Below are positions 8,516 to 16,704 of a DNA stretch of 64,000 nt, piece after piece (the first letter of the stretch is position 1; the number at the start of each line of letters is the position of its first letter). The position numbers and the translations under genes are program-made. The stretch is from Acrocarpospora catenulata (lineage in GTDB: Bacteria; Actinomycetota; Actinomycetes; Streptosporangiales; Streptosporangiaceae): NCBI RefSeq assembly GCF_018476525.1, contig NZ_JAHCST010000028.1, forward strand, positions 36,330-100,329, read 5' to 3'. The notes beneath the pieces were generated by a model, which did not search any database, was not told where the DNA came from, and was given only the letters and a program-made list of their open reading frames with translations.

Positions 8516-9919
8516 TTATTCAGCGGACTTCTGGCTGGCCATTCTGGAGCGGAGCCCGAGTAGAGCGTCGATCACCAGGAAGGCGGCCAGGGAGATCCCC
8601 ATCAGCGGGATGAAGTAGCCCACCGCGAGGGCCAGCAGAGCGAGTGGCGCGAGGATGCCCCAGTGCACTGCTCGCCAGCCTCCGCGGGGGTAGGGCGTGC
8701 CGAAGCCGCGGGTCGGGCGGCGGCGCCACCACATCCGGTAGCCCAGCACGATCAGCGTGATGATCCCGACCGCGAGCGCGGCCAGGACGATCTGGTTGGC
8801 CAGGCCGAACAGCAAGCCCATGTGAGCGTCGATGCCCCAGCGGGTGAGCTTGGCGGCCAGGGGATAGTCGGCGAACCGCAGCTCGTCCACCACCTGCCCG
8901 GTCGCCGGGTCGACCGCTACCTGGTCCAGGCGTGTGGGCGCGGTCTTGTCGATCTCCTTGACCACGTACGCGCCTCCGGGTTCGGCCGACCATACGATCT
9001 CCAGCGGGCCGGACAGTCCCTTGCCGGCGGCCGCCTGCACGACCTGGTCGATCCCCACGTCGGAGGTGCCGCCGGTCTGCTGGCCCGCCGGGGAATGGCC
9101 GGCGTGGTCACCGGCGGAGGAGCTGATCGACGGGGTTGCCCAGCCGAGGGCGGTGCGTAGCTCGTCGACGTTGGCTCCGGCGTACTTCGACCAGGTCAGG
9201 CCGGTGGCGGACAGGAACAGCAGGCCGAGCAGGGCCCACAGGCCGACCGAGCCGTGCCAGGACAGTGTCCTGCGCAGCCCGGTGGCGGAGCGGTCGGGAG
9301 TGAGCAGGCCGCGCAGACGGCGGCCGTTGCGGCGACGCCTGGTCAGCCAGAGCAGGAGCCCGCCGAGGGCGACCACCCACAGCCAGCTGGCGGCCAGCTC
9401 GCTGTAGATCCGCCCAGGCTCGCCCAGGTGGAGGCGACGGTGCAGGTCGGAGATCCAGGCGCGCACCGGCAACGCGCCGGAGCTGCCGTAGCTTTCCAGC
9501 ACGCCGCGCACCTGGCCCGTCGAAGGGTCGACGAAGACCGCCATCTTCGTGCTCTCGGCCAGGCCTGGCTGGTCCAGAAGGACCTGGGTGGTGTCGCCGG
9601 GCTCGGCCGCGGGCCGTACCACGGAGACCGTTCCCTGAGGCTGGGCTTGGCGGGCCGCGGCGACCTGCTCGTTCAGGGGGAGGCTGGTCTGGCCCACCGG
9701 CGCGGTCAGTTCGTGCCGGTAGACGACCTGCTCGATCTGGAAGGAGGCGGCGTACAGCAGGCCCGTGGCCGCGGCCACGAGCAGGAAGGGGGCGATGAGG
9801 ATTCCGGCGTAGAAGTGCAGGCGCAGCACCAGCGGACGCAGCGCCGACCAGGCCGCGCGTCTGGGGTGGGGAGGCTGGGCCGGATCGACGACACGGTGAG
9901 CGTCAGTCGTGGAGGTCAT
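8516..9919 (-). CDS. PepSY-associated transmembrane protein
   Basis: A 467-residue integral membrane protein. It begins with a cytoplasmic tail rich in P and H, then a first transmembrane segment (LHFYAGILIAPFLLVAAATG), a long extracytoplasmic PepSY-like region with FVDPSTGQVRGV, a LHRRLHLG segment entering the next helix, and further helices to the end. This is the arrangement of the PepSY-TM family, several members of which act with iron or copper uptake or as membrane reductases. A His-rich stretch near residue 270 (SSSAGDHAGHSPAGQQ) could bind metal. The next gene upstream on this strand, about 155 bp away, encodes a small membrane protein, possibly part of the same unit. The substrate is unknown. 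Confidence 0.8.
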   Translation of the reverse strand: MTSTTDAHRVVDPAQPPHPRRAAWSALRPLVLRLHFYAGILIAPFLLVAAATGLLYAASFQIEQVVYRHELTAPVGQTSLPLNEQVAAARQAQPQGTVSVVRPAAEPGDTTQVLLDQPGLAESTKMAVFVDPSTGQVRGVLESYGSSGALPVRAWISDLHRRLHLGEPGRIYSELAASWLWVVALGGLLLWLTRRRRNGRRLRGLLTPDRSATGLRRTLSWHGSVGLWALLGLLFLSATGLTWSKYAGANVDELRTALGWATPSISSSAGDHAGHSPAGQQTGGTSDVGIDQVVQAAAGKGLSGPLEIVWSAEPGGAYVVKEIDKTAPTRLDQVAVDPATGQVVDELRFADYPLAAKLTRWGIDAHMGLLFGLANQIVLAALAVGIITLIVLGYRMWWRRRPTRGFGTPYPRGGWRAVHWGILAPLALLALAVGYFIPLMGISLAAFLVIDALLGLRSRMASQKSAE

Positions 9920-10074
9920 GGGGTTCTCCGTTCACGGTGAACACGCACATCAACAGGTACGCGTCACGTCACTAAGGGGGGTTCGACCGCCGATCCCCGC
10001 ATAGGGGGCTCAAGGCGGCAAAGGGCGTACGGCATGACAAGCCGGTGCCACCACAAAGAAGGCGGCAGCCCTGA

Positions 10075-10653
10075 TCAGAGAACGGAGACGGCTGGCGGCG
10101 GACCACGCCGCGTGACCACCACGACGAAACCGGATCGTCTGAGAGGCGGTGCGGGACGATCCCGCACCGGTCCGCCGAACGTGGGCGGAACGATGTCAAC
10201 CAGCGCACCCACAAGGCTGCGCAGCAGCCCCCGCAAACCGCGCACCGGCGCGACCGCGAGATACACGATCAACGCCAGGGCCGACTCGCCGCGCTCCAGC
10301 ATCCAGGTGGACAGGATCGCCATCGCGACATGGATGAGCACCATCCCCACCCCGGTGCCGTCGCCGTGCTCATCGGCCCACGGCGAGGACGCGCTGGTCT
10401 CAGCGCCAACGGTGAACAGATGGTGCATGCCGTACTGCGCACCGAAGCAGGCTGCCAGCAGGACATCCATCCCCCGCTGCCGCCCGGCCAGCAGATACGC
10501 CCCCAGCCAGGTCAGCATCATCGCGGCGGCCAGGTACCCCACGCGTACGGGCGCACCCCCAGCCAGGACGTGCAGAACAGCCGAGATCAGCACGCACACA
10601 GCCGCGAACACCGCGGCCCGTAACACGCGCAGGGACGATCGGCCGACATACAC
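10075..10653 (-). CDS. Small integral membrane protein
   Basis: From the chosen GTG the protein has 192 residues and four or five hydrophobic segments (starting LRVLRAAVFAAVCVLISAVL), with a His-containing loop (AQYGMHHLF) and an acidic/His loop (WADEHGDGTG). The frame is open for 65 more codons upstream, but that stretch reads as low-quality sequence without membrane character, so the internal GTG is preferred; no clear ribosome site supports either. It lies upstream of the PepSY gene on the same strand, and a shared role in metal handling is a guess. Confidence 0.55.
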   Translation of the reverse strand: MYVGRSSLRVLRAAVFAAVCVLISAVLHVLAGGAPVRVGYLAAAMMLTWLGAYLLAGRQRGMDVLLAACFGAQYGMHHLFTVGAETSASSPWADEHGDGTGVGMVLIHVAMAILSTWMLERGESALALIVYLAVAPVRGLRGLLRSLVGALVDIVPPTFGGPVRDRPAPPLRRSGFVVVVTRRGPPPAVSVL

Positions 10654-11071
10654 GGGCGCAATAGTGCCAGAGCACCCAAACACGATCCATCCTTGACTTG
10701 CCCGGACATCTAACGCTAAAGCCCCGCCCGTTCCTCTTGGACGAGGCCTGACCGGCTTCGACCCGCTTGTCACGGTGGCGGGAGAGCTGAAGGAAATCAT
10801 GAAACATACGGGCAGCGTCCGCGGCAGGAAAGCCCGAAGGACAGCCACTCGCTGCCGTGTATGACCGGTACGGCCTCTGGCTGTTGCTACCGATCGTGAC
10901 TGGGCGATCCCGGTACACCCTTCCCTGGCGATCCCATTGCTCCATCAGCAAGCTAGGGAGCCTCATGCTGGCATCTGTAGGAGTAGCGTCATAGGCTGTT
11001 TCGTGCAGGCTCTCTGCACGAAGAGGCAGATGACAGGGCAGAGACTCGTGTCTCGGTAGGAGGGGACCACG
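10654..11071. other. Intergenic region upstream of the RloA/RloB operon
   Basis: About 420 bp without a convincing gene. Base composition is less biased than in flanking core genes, suggesting acquired or decayed DNA. The only clear structure is the inverted repeat close to the downstream operon, listed separately. Confidence 0.4.
11000..11022 (+). promoter_or_regulatory. Inverted repeat 50 bp before the RloA-like gene
   Basis: TTCGTGCAG and CTGCACGAA form a perfect 9-bp dyad with a 5-nt spacer, ending 49 bp before the GTG of the defence-like ATPase gene. It could be a repressor operator overlapping the promoter or a leader hairpin. No T-run follows. Confidence 0.5.
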
Positions 11072-12346
11072 GTGCTGATCCGTTTCCGGCTGGCAAACCA
11101 TCGGTCCATCCGTGACGAGCACGAGCTGTCGCTGATCGCAACTGAATTCGATGAGGGCACGGGACGCAGGACTGGTCTCAGTCACCGGGGGCGGGATGTT
11201 TCGGTGCAACCCGTACTGGGTGTGTTCGGAGCAAACGCATCGGGGAAGTCCAACCTGCTCAGCGGGTTCCAGTTCATGCGCGACGCGGTGCGGGATTCTT
11301 TCGCGGACTGGGCCAAGGCGCCAGGGATGGTTCCCCGGCGGCCGTTCAAGCTCGATTCCACGTCCCGCGAGGAGACGAGCCTGTTTGAAGTGGACCTTGT
11401 ACTGGGCCGGGATCCCGTCCGCTACACCTATGGTTTTGAGTTGTCGGACGAGCGGGTGGAGGCGGAGTGGCTGCACGCATATCCGCATGGCCGCCGGAAT
11501 GTCTGGTTTGACCGAGAGGCGGTCCGCCCGGAGTCGGAAGGTGGGGAATTCATCTTCAGGGGAGAGGGGTTCAAAGGAGAACGAGAACCCCTAGTGAAGC
11601 TGACCCGCCCGAATGCCCTGTTCCTGTCCGTCGGTGCGACCCTCAACGATCCTCAGTTGTCGGTAGTACACAGATGGTTCCTGAACAACCTGTGGCTGGT
11701 GACACCGGAAAGAGATCTAGGTGGTCGGGTGGGCTGGACCACGGAACTTCTGACACGCCCAGATAATGCGGGGTCTTATCATCAGCGGATCGTGCAGTTG
11801 CTGCAATCGGCTGACCTGGGAATCACCCGTCTTGACACGGACCCCGAGACCGGTGATATCAGGCTGTGGCACCGTACGGCGGATGATGGAGAGACACCGC
11901 TGGATTTCCGCACCGAAGAGTCTCTAGGAACGCACGCCTGGTTTGCCTTTCTGGGACCCATGCTCACCATGCTGGACCGGGGATCGGTCCTGCTGGTGGA
12001 CGAATTGGATTCGAGCCTGCACCCTACACTCGCGGCCGAGGTCGTACGTGTCTTCCAAGATCCCGCGTCCAATCCACGCGGTGCGCAGTTGATTTTCACC
12101 ACGCACGACGCAACCTTGCTGGGCAATGAGGTGCTTGACCGTCCGCTCAACCGTGATCAGGTGTGGATAACAGCCAAGCGGCGCACAGGAGAAACCGAAC
12201 TGTATCCGCTTACGGAAGCTAAGCCGCGTAAGGAGGAGAACCTCGAACGCGGTTATCTACGTGGCCGCTACGGTGGGGTACCACGGGTGACCGCAGGGGA
12301 GATCGCCCGTGAGCTGTCCAGGCAAGAGGCGAAGGCGACGGCGTGA
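11072..12346 (+). CDS. RloA/AbiLi-like AAA ATPase
   Basis: A 424-residue ATPase of the SMC/OLD-like group. The protein opens with MLIRFRLANHRSI, typical for these N-termini, then Walker A GANASGKS (residues 53-60), a long middle insertion, Walker B LLVDELD (D310-E311) with SSLHP directly after it, and FTTHDATLL as the H-loop. It is paired with an RloB-type TOPRIM protein through a GTGA overlap. RloA/RloB homologues are the two parts of the AbiL abortive-infection system and are frequent in restriction loci, so phage defence is the likely role. The first codon is GTG after TAGGAGGGG. Codon use is less GC-biased than in the flanking core genes, suggesting horizontal transfer. Confidence 0.82.
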   Translation: MLIRFRLANHRSIRDEHELSLIATEFDEGTGRRTGLSHRGRDVSVQPVLGVFGANASGKSNLLSGFQFMRDAVRDSFADWAKAPGMVPRRPFKLDSTSREETSLFEVDLVLGRDPVRYTYGFELSDERVEAEWLHAYPHGRRNVWFDREAVRPESEGGEFIFRGEGFKGEREPLVKLTRPNALFLSVGATLNDPQLSVVHRWFLNNLWLVTPERDLGGRVGWTTELLTRPDNAGSYHQRIVQLLQSADLGITRLDTDPETGDIRLWHRTADDGETPLDFRTEESLGTHAWFAFLGPMLTMLDRGSVLLVDELDSSLHPTLAAEVVRVFQDPASNPRGAQLIFTTHDATLLGNEVLDRPLNRDQVWITAKRRTGETELYPLTEAKPRKEENLERGYLRGRYGGVPRVTAGEIARELSRQEAKATA

Positions 12347-13179
12347 GCAGACGGACGGGGAAAGAGCAGGAACAGGGAAGGCGGAAAAGACGCGGGCGTC
12401 TGGAGGACGAACGGCCGTTAGCGCCAAGGTCCAGCCTGCACTCTCGTGAGGTACGGGTGCTGTACGTGGCCTGCGAGGGTGAATCCACGGAACCCGACTA
12501 TCTGCAGTATCTGAATGAGCGGTTCGGGGACGGCGATGGCCGGGCCAGACAGCCTTTCCGCATCCAGCCGGTCTACCGCAGAAACGGGTGGACGCCTTCA
12601 GGGGTCGTCGAAGCCGCGCGGAAGGCCGCCGGCGAGGACGAGGCGTGGGCGCTCTTCGATCGTGACCAGTGGGATGACATCCCGCAGGCAGTCAAGGACG
12701 CGGCCGAGTCCGGAATCGAGCTTGCGTTCTCACACCCGTCATTCGACCTGTGGCTACTGCTGCACTTCCAGTCATTCGGAGGCGCGCAGAGCGGCAGCAG
12801 CAAACTCGTGGTCGAGAAACTACGGCAGGCCAAGGGGGCGGACGCCTTCAAGGACTACGACAAGAGAGGTGACAAGAGCATCAAGGGCGCTCGGCGTGAT
12901 GCCCTGAAGGGCCGGGAGGACAAGGCGGTGGCGCACGCCCGTAGCTTGGTCGCCTCCTGCACCCACGGGCTCTGCAAGCCCGGCCAGGCGCAGACGGAAC
13001 CGGTCGGCGAGGATGTCGCGCGTCAATCTCACCAAGAGTGGGCGGCTCGCTCCGGTCACACGCCGGACTGCCCAGTTCTGCAACGTGATCCCTCCACTGA
13101 CGTATGGCGCCTGCTCGTCAGGTTGGGCATCGTCGTAAGAGAGCCCGCAATAGCGGTAGGCCCACAGACACGGAATTAG
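12343..13179 (+). CDS. rloB: RloB-family TOPRIM nuclease-like protein
   Basis: The 278-residue protein begins with a basic tail, then VRVLYVACEGESTEPDYL: the TOPRIM glutamate lies in CEGESTE (E45), and the D-x-D motif follows in FDRDQW (D106, D108). The HPSFDLWLLLHF block is diagnostic of RloB/AbiLii. Such proteins probably cleave nucleic acid under control of the partner ATPase. The start codon overlaps the ATPase stop, so both subunits are made together. A leucine TTA codon occurs at codon 26, rare in this GC-rich DNA. The C-terminal tail is variable and perhaps altered by recombination close to the repeat that follows. Confidence 0.85.
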   Translation: MSRRTGKEQEQGRRKRRGRLEDERPLAPRSSLHSREVRVLYVACEGESTEPDYLQYLNERFGDGDGRARQPFRIQPVYRRNGWTPSGVVEAARKAAGEDEAWALFDRDQWDDIPQAVKDAAESGIELAFSHPSFDLWLLLHFQSFGGAQSGSSKLVVEKLRQAKGADAFKDYDKRGDKSIKGARRDALKGREDKAVAHARSLVASCTHGLCKPGQAQTEPVGEDVARQSHQEWAARSGHTPDCPVLQRDPSTDVWRLLVRLGIVVREPAIAVGPQTRN

Positions 13180-13238
13180 CCTCCTTCCCGTTTTTGCCGG
13201 ACCACCTGACCTCCCCGTAACCCGACAAACGAGGCAGC

Positions 13239-13394
13239 CGCCGCTTGTGAGCGTTCCGGGTTGTCTGGCTCAGGCTGTAAGGCCGCAATGGCGGGCGACA
13301 TGTGGGAGGCGGCGGATGAACTCTGCGTCGTTGCCGAAATCCCATTCCTCGCCATCGGGCCACGTGGTCACGATGGGGAATTTGCTGTGAACTC
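13239..13394 (-). repeat. Direct repeat, truncated copy of the DUF4240 gene 3' end
   Basis: This 156-bp stretch is nearly identical to the segment containing the 3' end of the DUF4240 gene some 640 bp further on, with a handful of substitutions and one 1-nt indel. It encodes the same C-terminus (HSKFPIVTTWPDGEEWDF...) on the minus strand, but the sequence before it is unrelated, so this is a gene fragment left by tandem duplication or recombination. Confidence 0.85.
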
Positions 13395-13590
13395 GAAGTT
13401 GTCGGCCGATCTTGTCAACGTGGACGATCTGCACGCGCTCATGGCCCGCTGTCAAGGCCAGATGCGCGGCATGCAACCGGACGGACATCGCCCTGTCCGT
13501 CGCCGCCGCGACAGGCCCTCGTTGTCGAGGGACGAGCGCCCCATGCTCGCGCGGACGCACCCGCTGCCGGCGCTTCACGAGCTCGGCCAC
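13270..13590 (-). pseudogene. Chimeric remnant: PIN-toxin-like debris fused to DUF4240 tail
   Basis: The open frame joins about 60 residues of unclear origin to the duplicated DUF4240 tail. The first part holds HLALTAGHERVQIVHV, which looks like the C-terminal end of a small VapC/PIN toxin, and an alternate frame holds SLDNEGLS, typical of PIN N-termini. I infer a frameshifted, internally deleted vapC whose end has been replaced by the DUF4240 repeat. No intact product is expected. The identification of PIN debris is tentative. Confidence 0.4.
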
Positions 13591-13700
13591 TCAGCCCGCG
13601 CCGCTGCCAACTCCTCTTCAGTGACCGGGCCGTGGAACTCCCGAAGCTCCGCCACCAGGTCTCTCAGCCGATCGCGGGCTAACTGCCGAACCTCACCCAT
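13575..13700 (-). CDS. 41-residue antitoxin-like peptide
   Basis: A short frame encoding MGEVRQLARDRLRDLVAE, then a HGPVTEEELAAARAEWP tail. The helical start and the HGPV...EEL..AR.EWP ending resemble VapB-type or similar small antitoxins that precede PIN toxins in actinobacteria. It ends where the chimeric PIN-like remnant begins, the normal order for antitoxin then toxin. It could be an orphaned antitoxin. The size is at the limit of what can be called from sequence. Confidence 0.4.
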   Translation of the reverse strand: MGEVRQLARDRLRDLVAELREFHGPVTEEELAAARAEWPSS

Positions 13701-13881
13701 ACCGCGATCCTACCGATGGGAGGATCGGCCTACCCAGACCTGCTCGCCTTGCCTCTTGGCGGCTACCAACGCGTCGGACACCTGTCCGTCTCGTGTTCAC
13801 AACGCGATGTACCGCGATGCGGGCTGCTGCGCCTGCGAAGCGACCACGCGCCGGGCCCGTCGATGACGGGGGAGTCGAAGT

Positions 13882-14038
13882 CGCCGCTTGTGATCGTTCC
13901 GGGTTGTCTGGCCTCAGGCTGTAAGGCTGCAATGGCGGGCGACCTGTGGGAGTCGGCGGATGAACTCTGCGTCGTTGCCGAAATCCCATTCCTCGCCATC
14001 GGGCCACGTGGTCACGATGGGGAATTTGCTGTGAACTC
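13882..14038 (-). repeat. Direct repeat, copy inside the intact DUF4240 gene end
   Basis: This is the source-like copy of the repeat, spanning the last 42 codons of the DUF4240 gene and about 30 bp beyond its stop. Identity with the other copy starts and ends abruptly. Confidence 0.85.
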
Positions 14039-14573
14039 CTCGTGCTCGGCGGGCATCGCCCAGGCCGTCCACGTCGAGGCCGGTGACCCGCATGTACGGA
14101 ACGAAGGTCACGTAGGCGAGCGGCTCGAACTCGGGGGCGTCCTCGCGTGACCACAGCTCCCGCCGGGTGTACGTGACGCGCTGAAGGCGGAACTTGCCAG
14201 CTCTGCCCCAACTCGTCCGGAAGAGGCAGAAATTCAGGATCAGGTTGTAGACACGCCGAGCTTCTGGCACCTCGAAAATCAGGTCAGGGCAGGTGGCGAC
14301 CTTCTCGAAGGCATCGCGGCCAAGGCTGATCAGCCAGTTCACGAAGTACTCGAAGCCATCGGACGATACCCGGTTCGTAATGGCCCAGTACACCGCGAAC
14401 ATGTCCCAGGAGAAGGCGCGGTTGGCGCAGATGGTGAACCAGACCTCGTAGTCCACGATCTCCTCGACGGACAGGCCGGAGAGGTGATTCTCGAGCCACG
14501 CTACCCGGGCTGCCCGATTGTCGGTCTCGCGGGCAGAGCGCTCGATCAGTTCCCAGAAGCCGTCAATGTCCAC
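13914..14573 (-). CDS. DUF4240-family protein
   Basis: A 219-residue soluble protein that begins IDGFWELIERS and carries YEVWFTICANRAFSWDMFAVY, matching the DUF4240 family of small cytoplasmic proteins of unknown function, often found near immunity or toxin genes. After the core, the C-terminal region ends WPDGEEWDFGNDAEFIRRL. The start is GTG without a good ribosome site. The last 42 codons are duplicated downstream. Codon use is less biased than in core genes, in keeping with an accessory origin. Confidence 0.65.
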   Translation of the reverse strand: MDIDGFWELIERSARETDNRAARVAWLENHLSGLSVEEIVDYEVWFTICANRAFSWDMFAVYWAITNRVSSDGFEYFVNWLISLGRDAFEKVATCPDLIFEVPEARRVYNLILNFCLFRTSWGRAGKFRLQRVTYTRRELWSREDAPEFEPLAYVTFVPYMRVTGLDVDGLGDARRARGVHSKFPIVTTWPDGEEWDFGNDAEFIRRLPQVARHCSLTA

Positions 14574-14755
14574 AAGATGTGATCATGGTGCATATCCGGC
14601 ATCTCGGCCCGGCATTACGCTGAAAAGGGAGGATGGTTCGAGCGGCTGATCCTGGGTCACCTGGTCAGTTTGTAGCTCCAGGCGCGCTTGTCTCTCGTCC
14701 ATCTGCGTGGATTTCCGATGTAGAGGCATGCTCGTACCGAGAAACCGTGGGGACG

Positions 14756-15355
14756 TCAGGAGAGTCCCGCGACGATGAGTGCCACTCCCGCTCCCGTGAG
14801 GAGCACAGCGCTTCCTGCCAGCAGTATGCGGTAGCCGGTTACGCCGATCCGGTGTCTGCCTGCTCCGATCAGTCCGGCCAGGACCACCTTGGAGCCGACC
14901 AGGACCAGGTAGAAGCCGGTGGCGAAGGCTATCGCGCGTACCGGTGCGGTGGTCCAGGCGGCGACGAGTACCGGTGCGCCCACGGTTGCCCAGAAGAGCC
15001 AGGGGTGGGGGTTGAGCATGTTGACCAGGACACCCTTGAGTACCGGTGCGGGGGTTCCGACACCGGGCTCGGGGGGTTCTGCCTTTCGGGCCTCCCACAG
15101 CCCTTGGGCCCCTAGGAACACCACGTACGCGCCGCCGGTGAGTGAGAGCACCTGCAGGAACGTCTCCGGGAGTGTGCCGACTGCGGCCACCGTCAGTAGG
15201 ACGATCGGGAGGTCGGAGAGGAGGGGGACGCAGGCGATTCGCAGGCCTGCCGGGAAGCCTCCGCGCAGGCTGGCTGTGATCACCAGGCTGAGGAGGGCTC
15301 CTGGCGCGATTCCGGCGCCCAGGCCGAGGCCTAGTCCTAACAGCAGTTCGCGCAC
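14756..15355 (-). CDS. LysE/RhtB-family exporter
   Basis: A 199-residue membrane protein with about six helices, glycine-rich N-terminal helix GLGLGLGAGIAPGALLSL, the LTGGAYVVFLGAQGLWEAR segment after helix 3, and NMLNPHPWLFW, the Asn-Pro motif of LysE-type amino acid exporters. It probably exports an amino acid or related metabolite using the proton gradient. The GTG start follows GGAGG by four bases, a close but usable spacing. It stands alone between the DUF4240 gene and the divergent LacI gene. Confidence 0.83.
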   Translation of the reverse strand: MRELLLGLGLGLGAGIAPGALLSLVITASLRGGFPAGLRIACVPLLSDLPIVLLTVAAVGTLPETFLQVLSLTGGAYVVFLGAQGLWEARKAEPPEPGVGTPAPVLKGVLVNMLNPHPWLFWATVGAPVLVAAWTTAPVRAIAFATGFYLVLVGSKVVLAGLIGAGRHRIGVTGYRILLAGSAVLLTGAGVALIVAGLS

Positions 15356-15624
15356 CTAACCTCCGTTTTGTCCCATCCGGAGGGTAGCGCCAAGCCGGAT
15401 GCGGCGGGCGGCCACGTCCACGGTCAGGGCGGCGATCTGCTCGGGGGTTGAGGGAGGGCGGGGAGACCGACGTTCTGGGGGAGATCGATCGGCGCCTCCG
15501 GTGTGGCCATCTCACACGTTGTGTCGGTTCGGGTTGGTCTCAGGTCAGTCGCGCTGTATGTGAGCGTGGGTCGGGTTGGTGGGCCGGCGAATAGCGTTGG
15601 GGTGCTGTGGTGGTCGCGCATACT

Positions 15625-15638
15625 GGAAATCGCTTTCC
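15625..15638. promoter_or_regulatory. LacI-type operator before the LacI gene
   Basis: GGAAATCGCTTTCC is a one-mismatch version of the palindrome GGAAAGCGCTTTCC found in the intergenic region of the sugar operon near 25.9 kb. It lies 11 bp before the LacI start codon, so autorepression is likely. Confidence 0.7.
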
Positions 15639-15648
15639 GGGAGGGTGC

Positions 15649-16683
15649 ATGGTGACCTTGGAAGATGTGGCGCGGCAGGCGGGGGTGTCGCTGGCGACCG
15701 CGTCCCGGGTGCTCAACGGGAGTACCCGGCAGGTGGGGGCGGCGATGCGGGCGCGGGTGGAGAAGGCCGCCGCCGAGTTGGGTTACCGGACCAATGTGGC
15801 CGCGCAGACGCTGGCGAGGGGGGCCAGCAATGTGATCGGGCTGGTGGTGCACGATCTCGTCGATCCGTACTTCGCGGCGATCGCGGATGGGGCGATGCGG
15901 ACGGCGGACGCGGAGGGGCATGTGGTGATGGTGGGGACCACGCACCGCGACCCGGAGCGGGAGATCGCGTACGTGGCCACGCTCAACGCGCAGCGGGCCA
16001 AGGCGGTGCTGCTGGCCGGGTCGCGGGTGGCCGATCCGGTGGTGACCGGGCGGCTGCGGGCCGAGTTGGACCGGTACCGGGAGACCGGCGGGCGAGTGGC
16101 CTGTGTGGGGCAGGATCTGCTGGGCGTGGACACGGTGGCACCGGGCAACCGGGCCGGAGCCGCCGCGCTGGCCAGGGAACTGGCCGCGCTGGGCCACACG
16201 CGGTTCGCGGTGCTGGCCGGGCCGCCGAACCTGATCACCGCCGTGGACCGCAGGGACGGATTCTGCGGCGCGCTGACCGAGCTGGGCCTGCCGGACCCGC
16301 AGATCGTCTACGGCCGCTTCGACCGGGACGGCGGCTACGCCGCGGCCGCCGCCGTGGAGCCCGGCGTGACCTGCGTGTTCGCGGTCAACGACGTGATGGC
16401 GGTGGGGGCGCTCGCGGCCTTCAGGGAGCGCGGCGTCCGAGTGCCCGAGGACGTGTCGGTGGCGGGCTTCGACGACATTCCGACGCTGCGGGACCTGGTG
16501 CCCGCGCTGACCACGGTACGGCTCCCGCTGGCCGCGATGGGCGCGCACGCGGTGGAGTTGGCGCTGTCATCGATCGGTGAATCCCGGGTAGTAGTCGTGG
16601 CCGGACAAATCGTGGTACGGGATAGTGTGCGAGACCTGCGGACCGAAATTCCGTTTGGGACGAGCGCTGGTGGTGGATCGTAA
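15649..16683 (+). CDS. LacI-family transcriptional repressor
   Basis: A 344-residue regulator: N-terminal helix-turn-helix (LEDVARQAGVSLATASRVLN) with the hinge-binding region GYRTNVAAQTLA, followed by a periplasmic-binding-protein-like effector domain (IGLVVHDLVDPYF onward; FAVNDVMAVGAL; VSVAGFDDIPTL). It should bind palindromic operators and release on binding a sugar ligand. Start is ATG, with the next codon GTG as alternative, after GGGAGGGTGC. It is followed 21 bp later by a sugar-phosphate isomerase gene. Matching operators at its own promoter and at the dehydrogenase/alpha-glucosidase divergent promoter suggest it controls all three units. Confidence 0.9.
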   Translation: MVTLEDVARQAGVSLATASRVLNGSTRQVGAAMRARVEKAAAELGYRTNVAAQTLARGASNVIGLVVHDLVDPYFAAIADGAMRTADAEGHVVMVGTTHRDPEREIAYVATLNAQRAKAVLLAGSRVADPVVTGRLRAELDRYRETGGRVACVGQDLLGVDTVAPGNRAGAAALARELAALGHTRFAVLAGPPNLITAVDRRDGFCGALTELGLPDPQIVYGRFDRDGGYAAAAAVEPGVTCVFAVNDVMAVGALAAFRERGVRVPEDVSVAGFDDIPTLRDLVPALTTVRLPLAAMGAHAVELALSSIGESRVVVVAGQIVVRDSVRDLRTEIPFGTSAGGGS

Positions 16684-16704
16684 GCGGAGAGTAAGGGGGG
16701 CGCC

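Noticed and set aside
10400..11488. 362-codon minus-strand frame across the RloA upstream region
   Set aside because: It mixes antisense of the membrane-protein gene, intergenic DNA and antisense of the ATPase start, with no domain, no start signal and no coding bias.
13239..14038. Paired repeats as a CRISPR array or insertion-sequence ends
   Set aside because: There are only two copies, 156 bp long and in direct orientation, that encode the same protein tail; no transposase or spacer structure lies between them.
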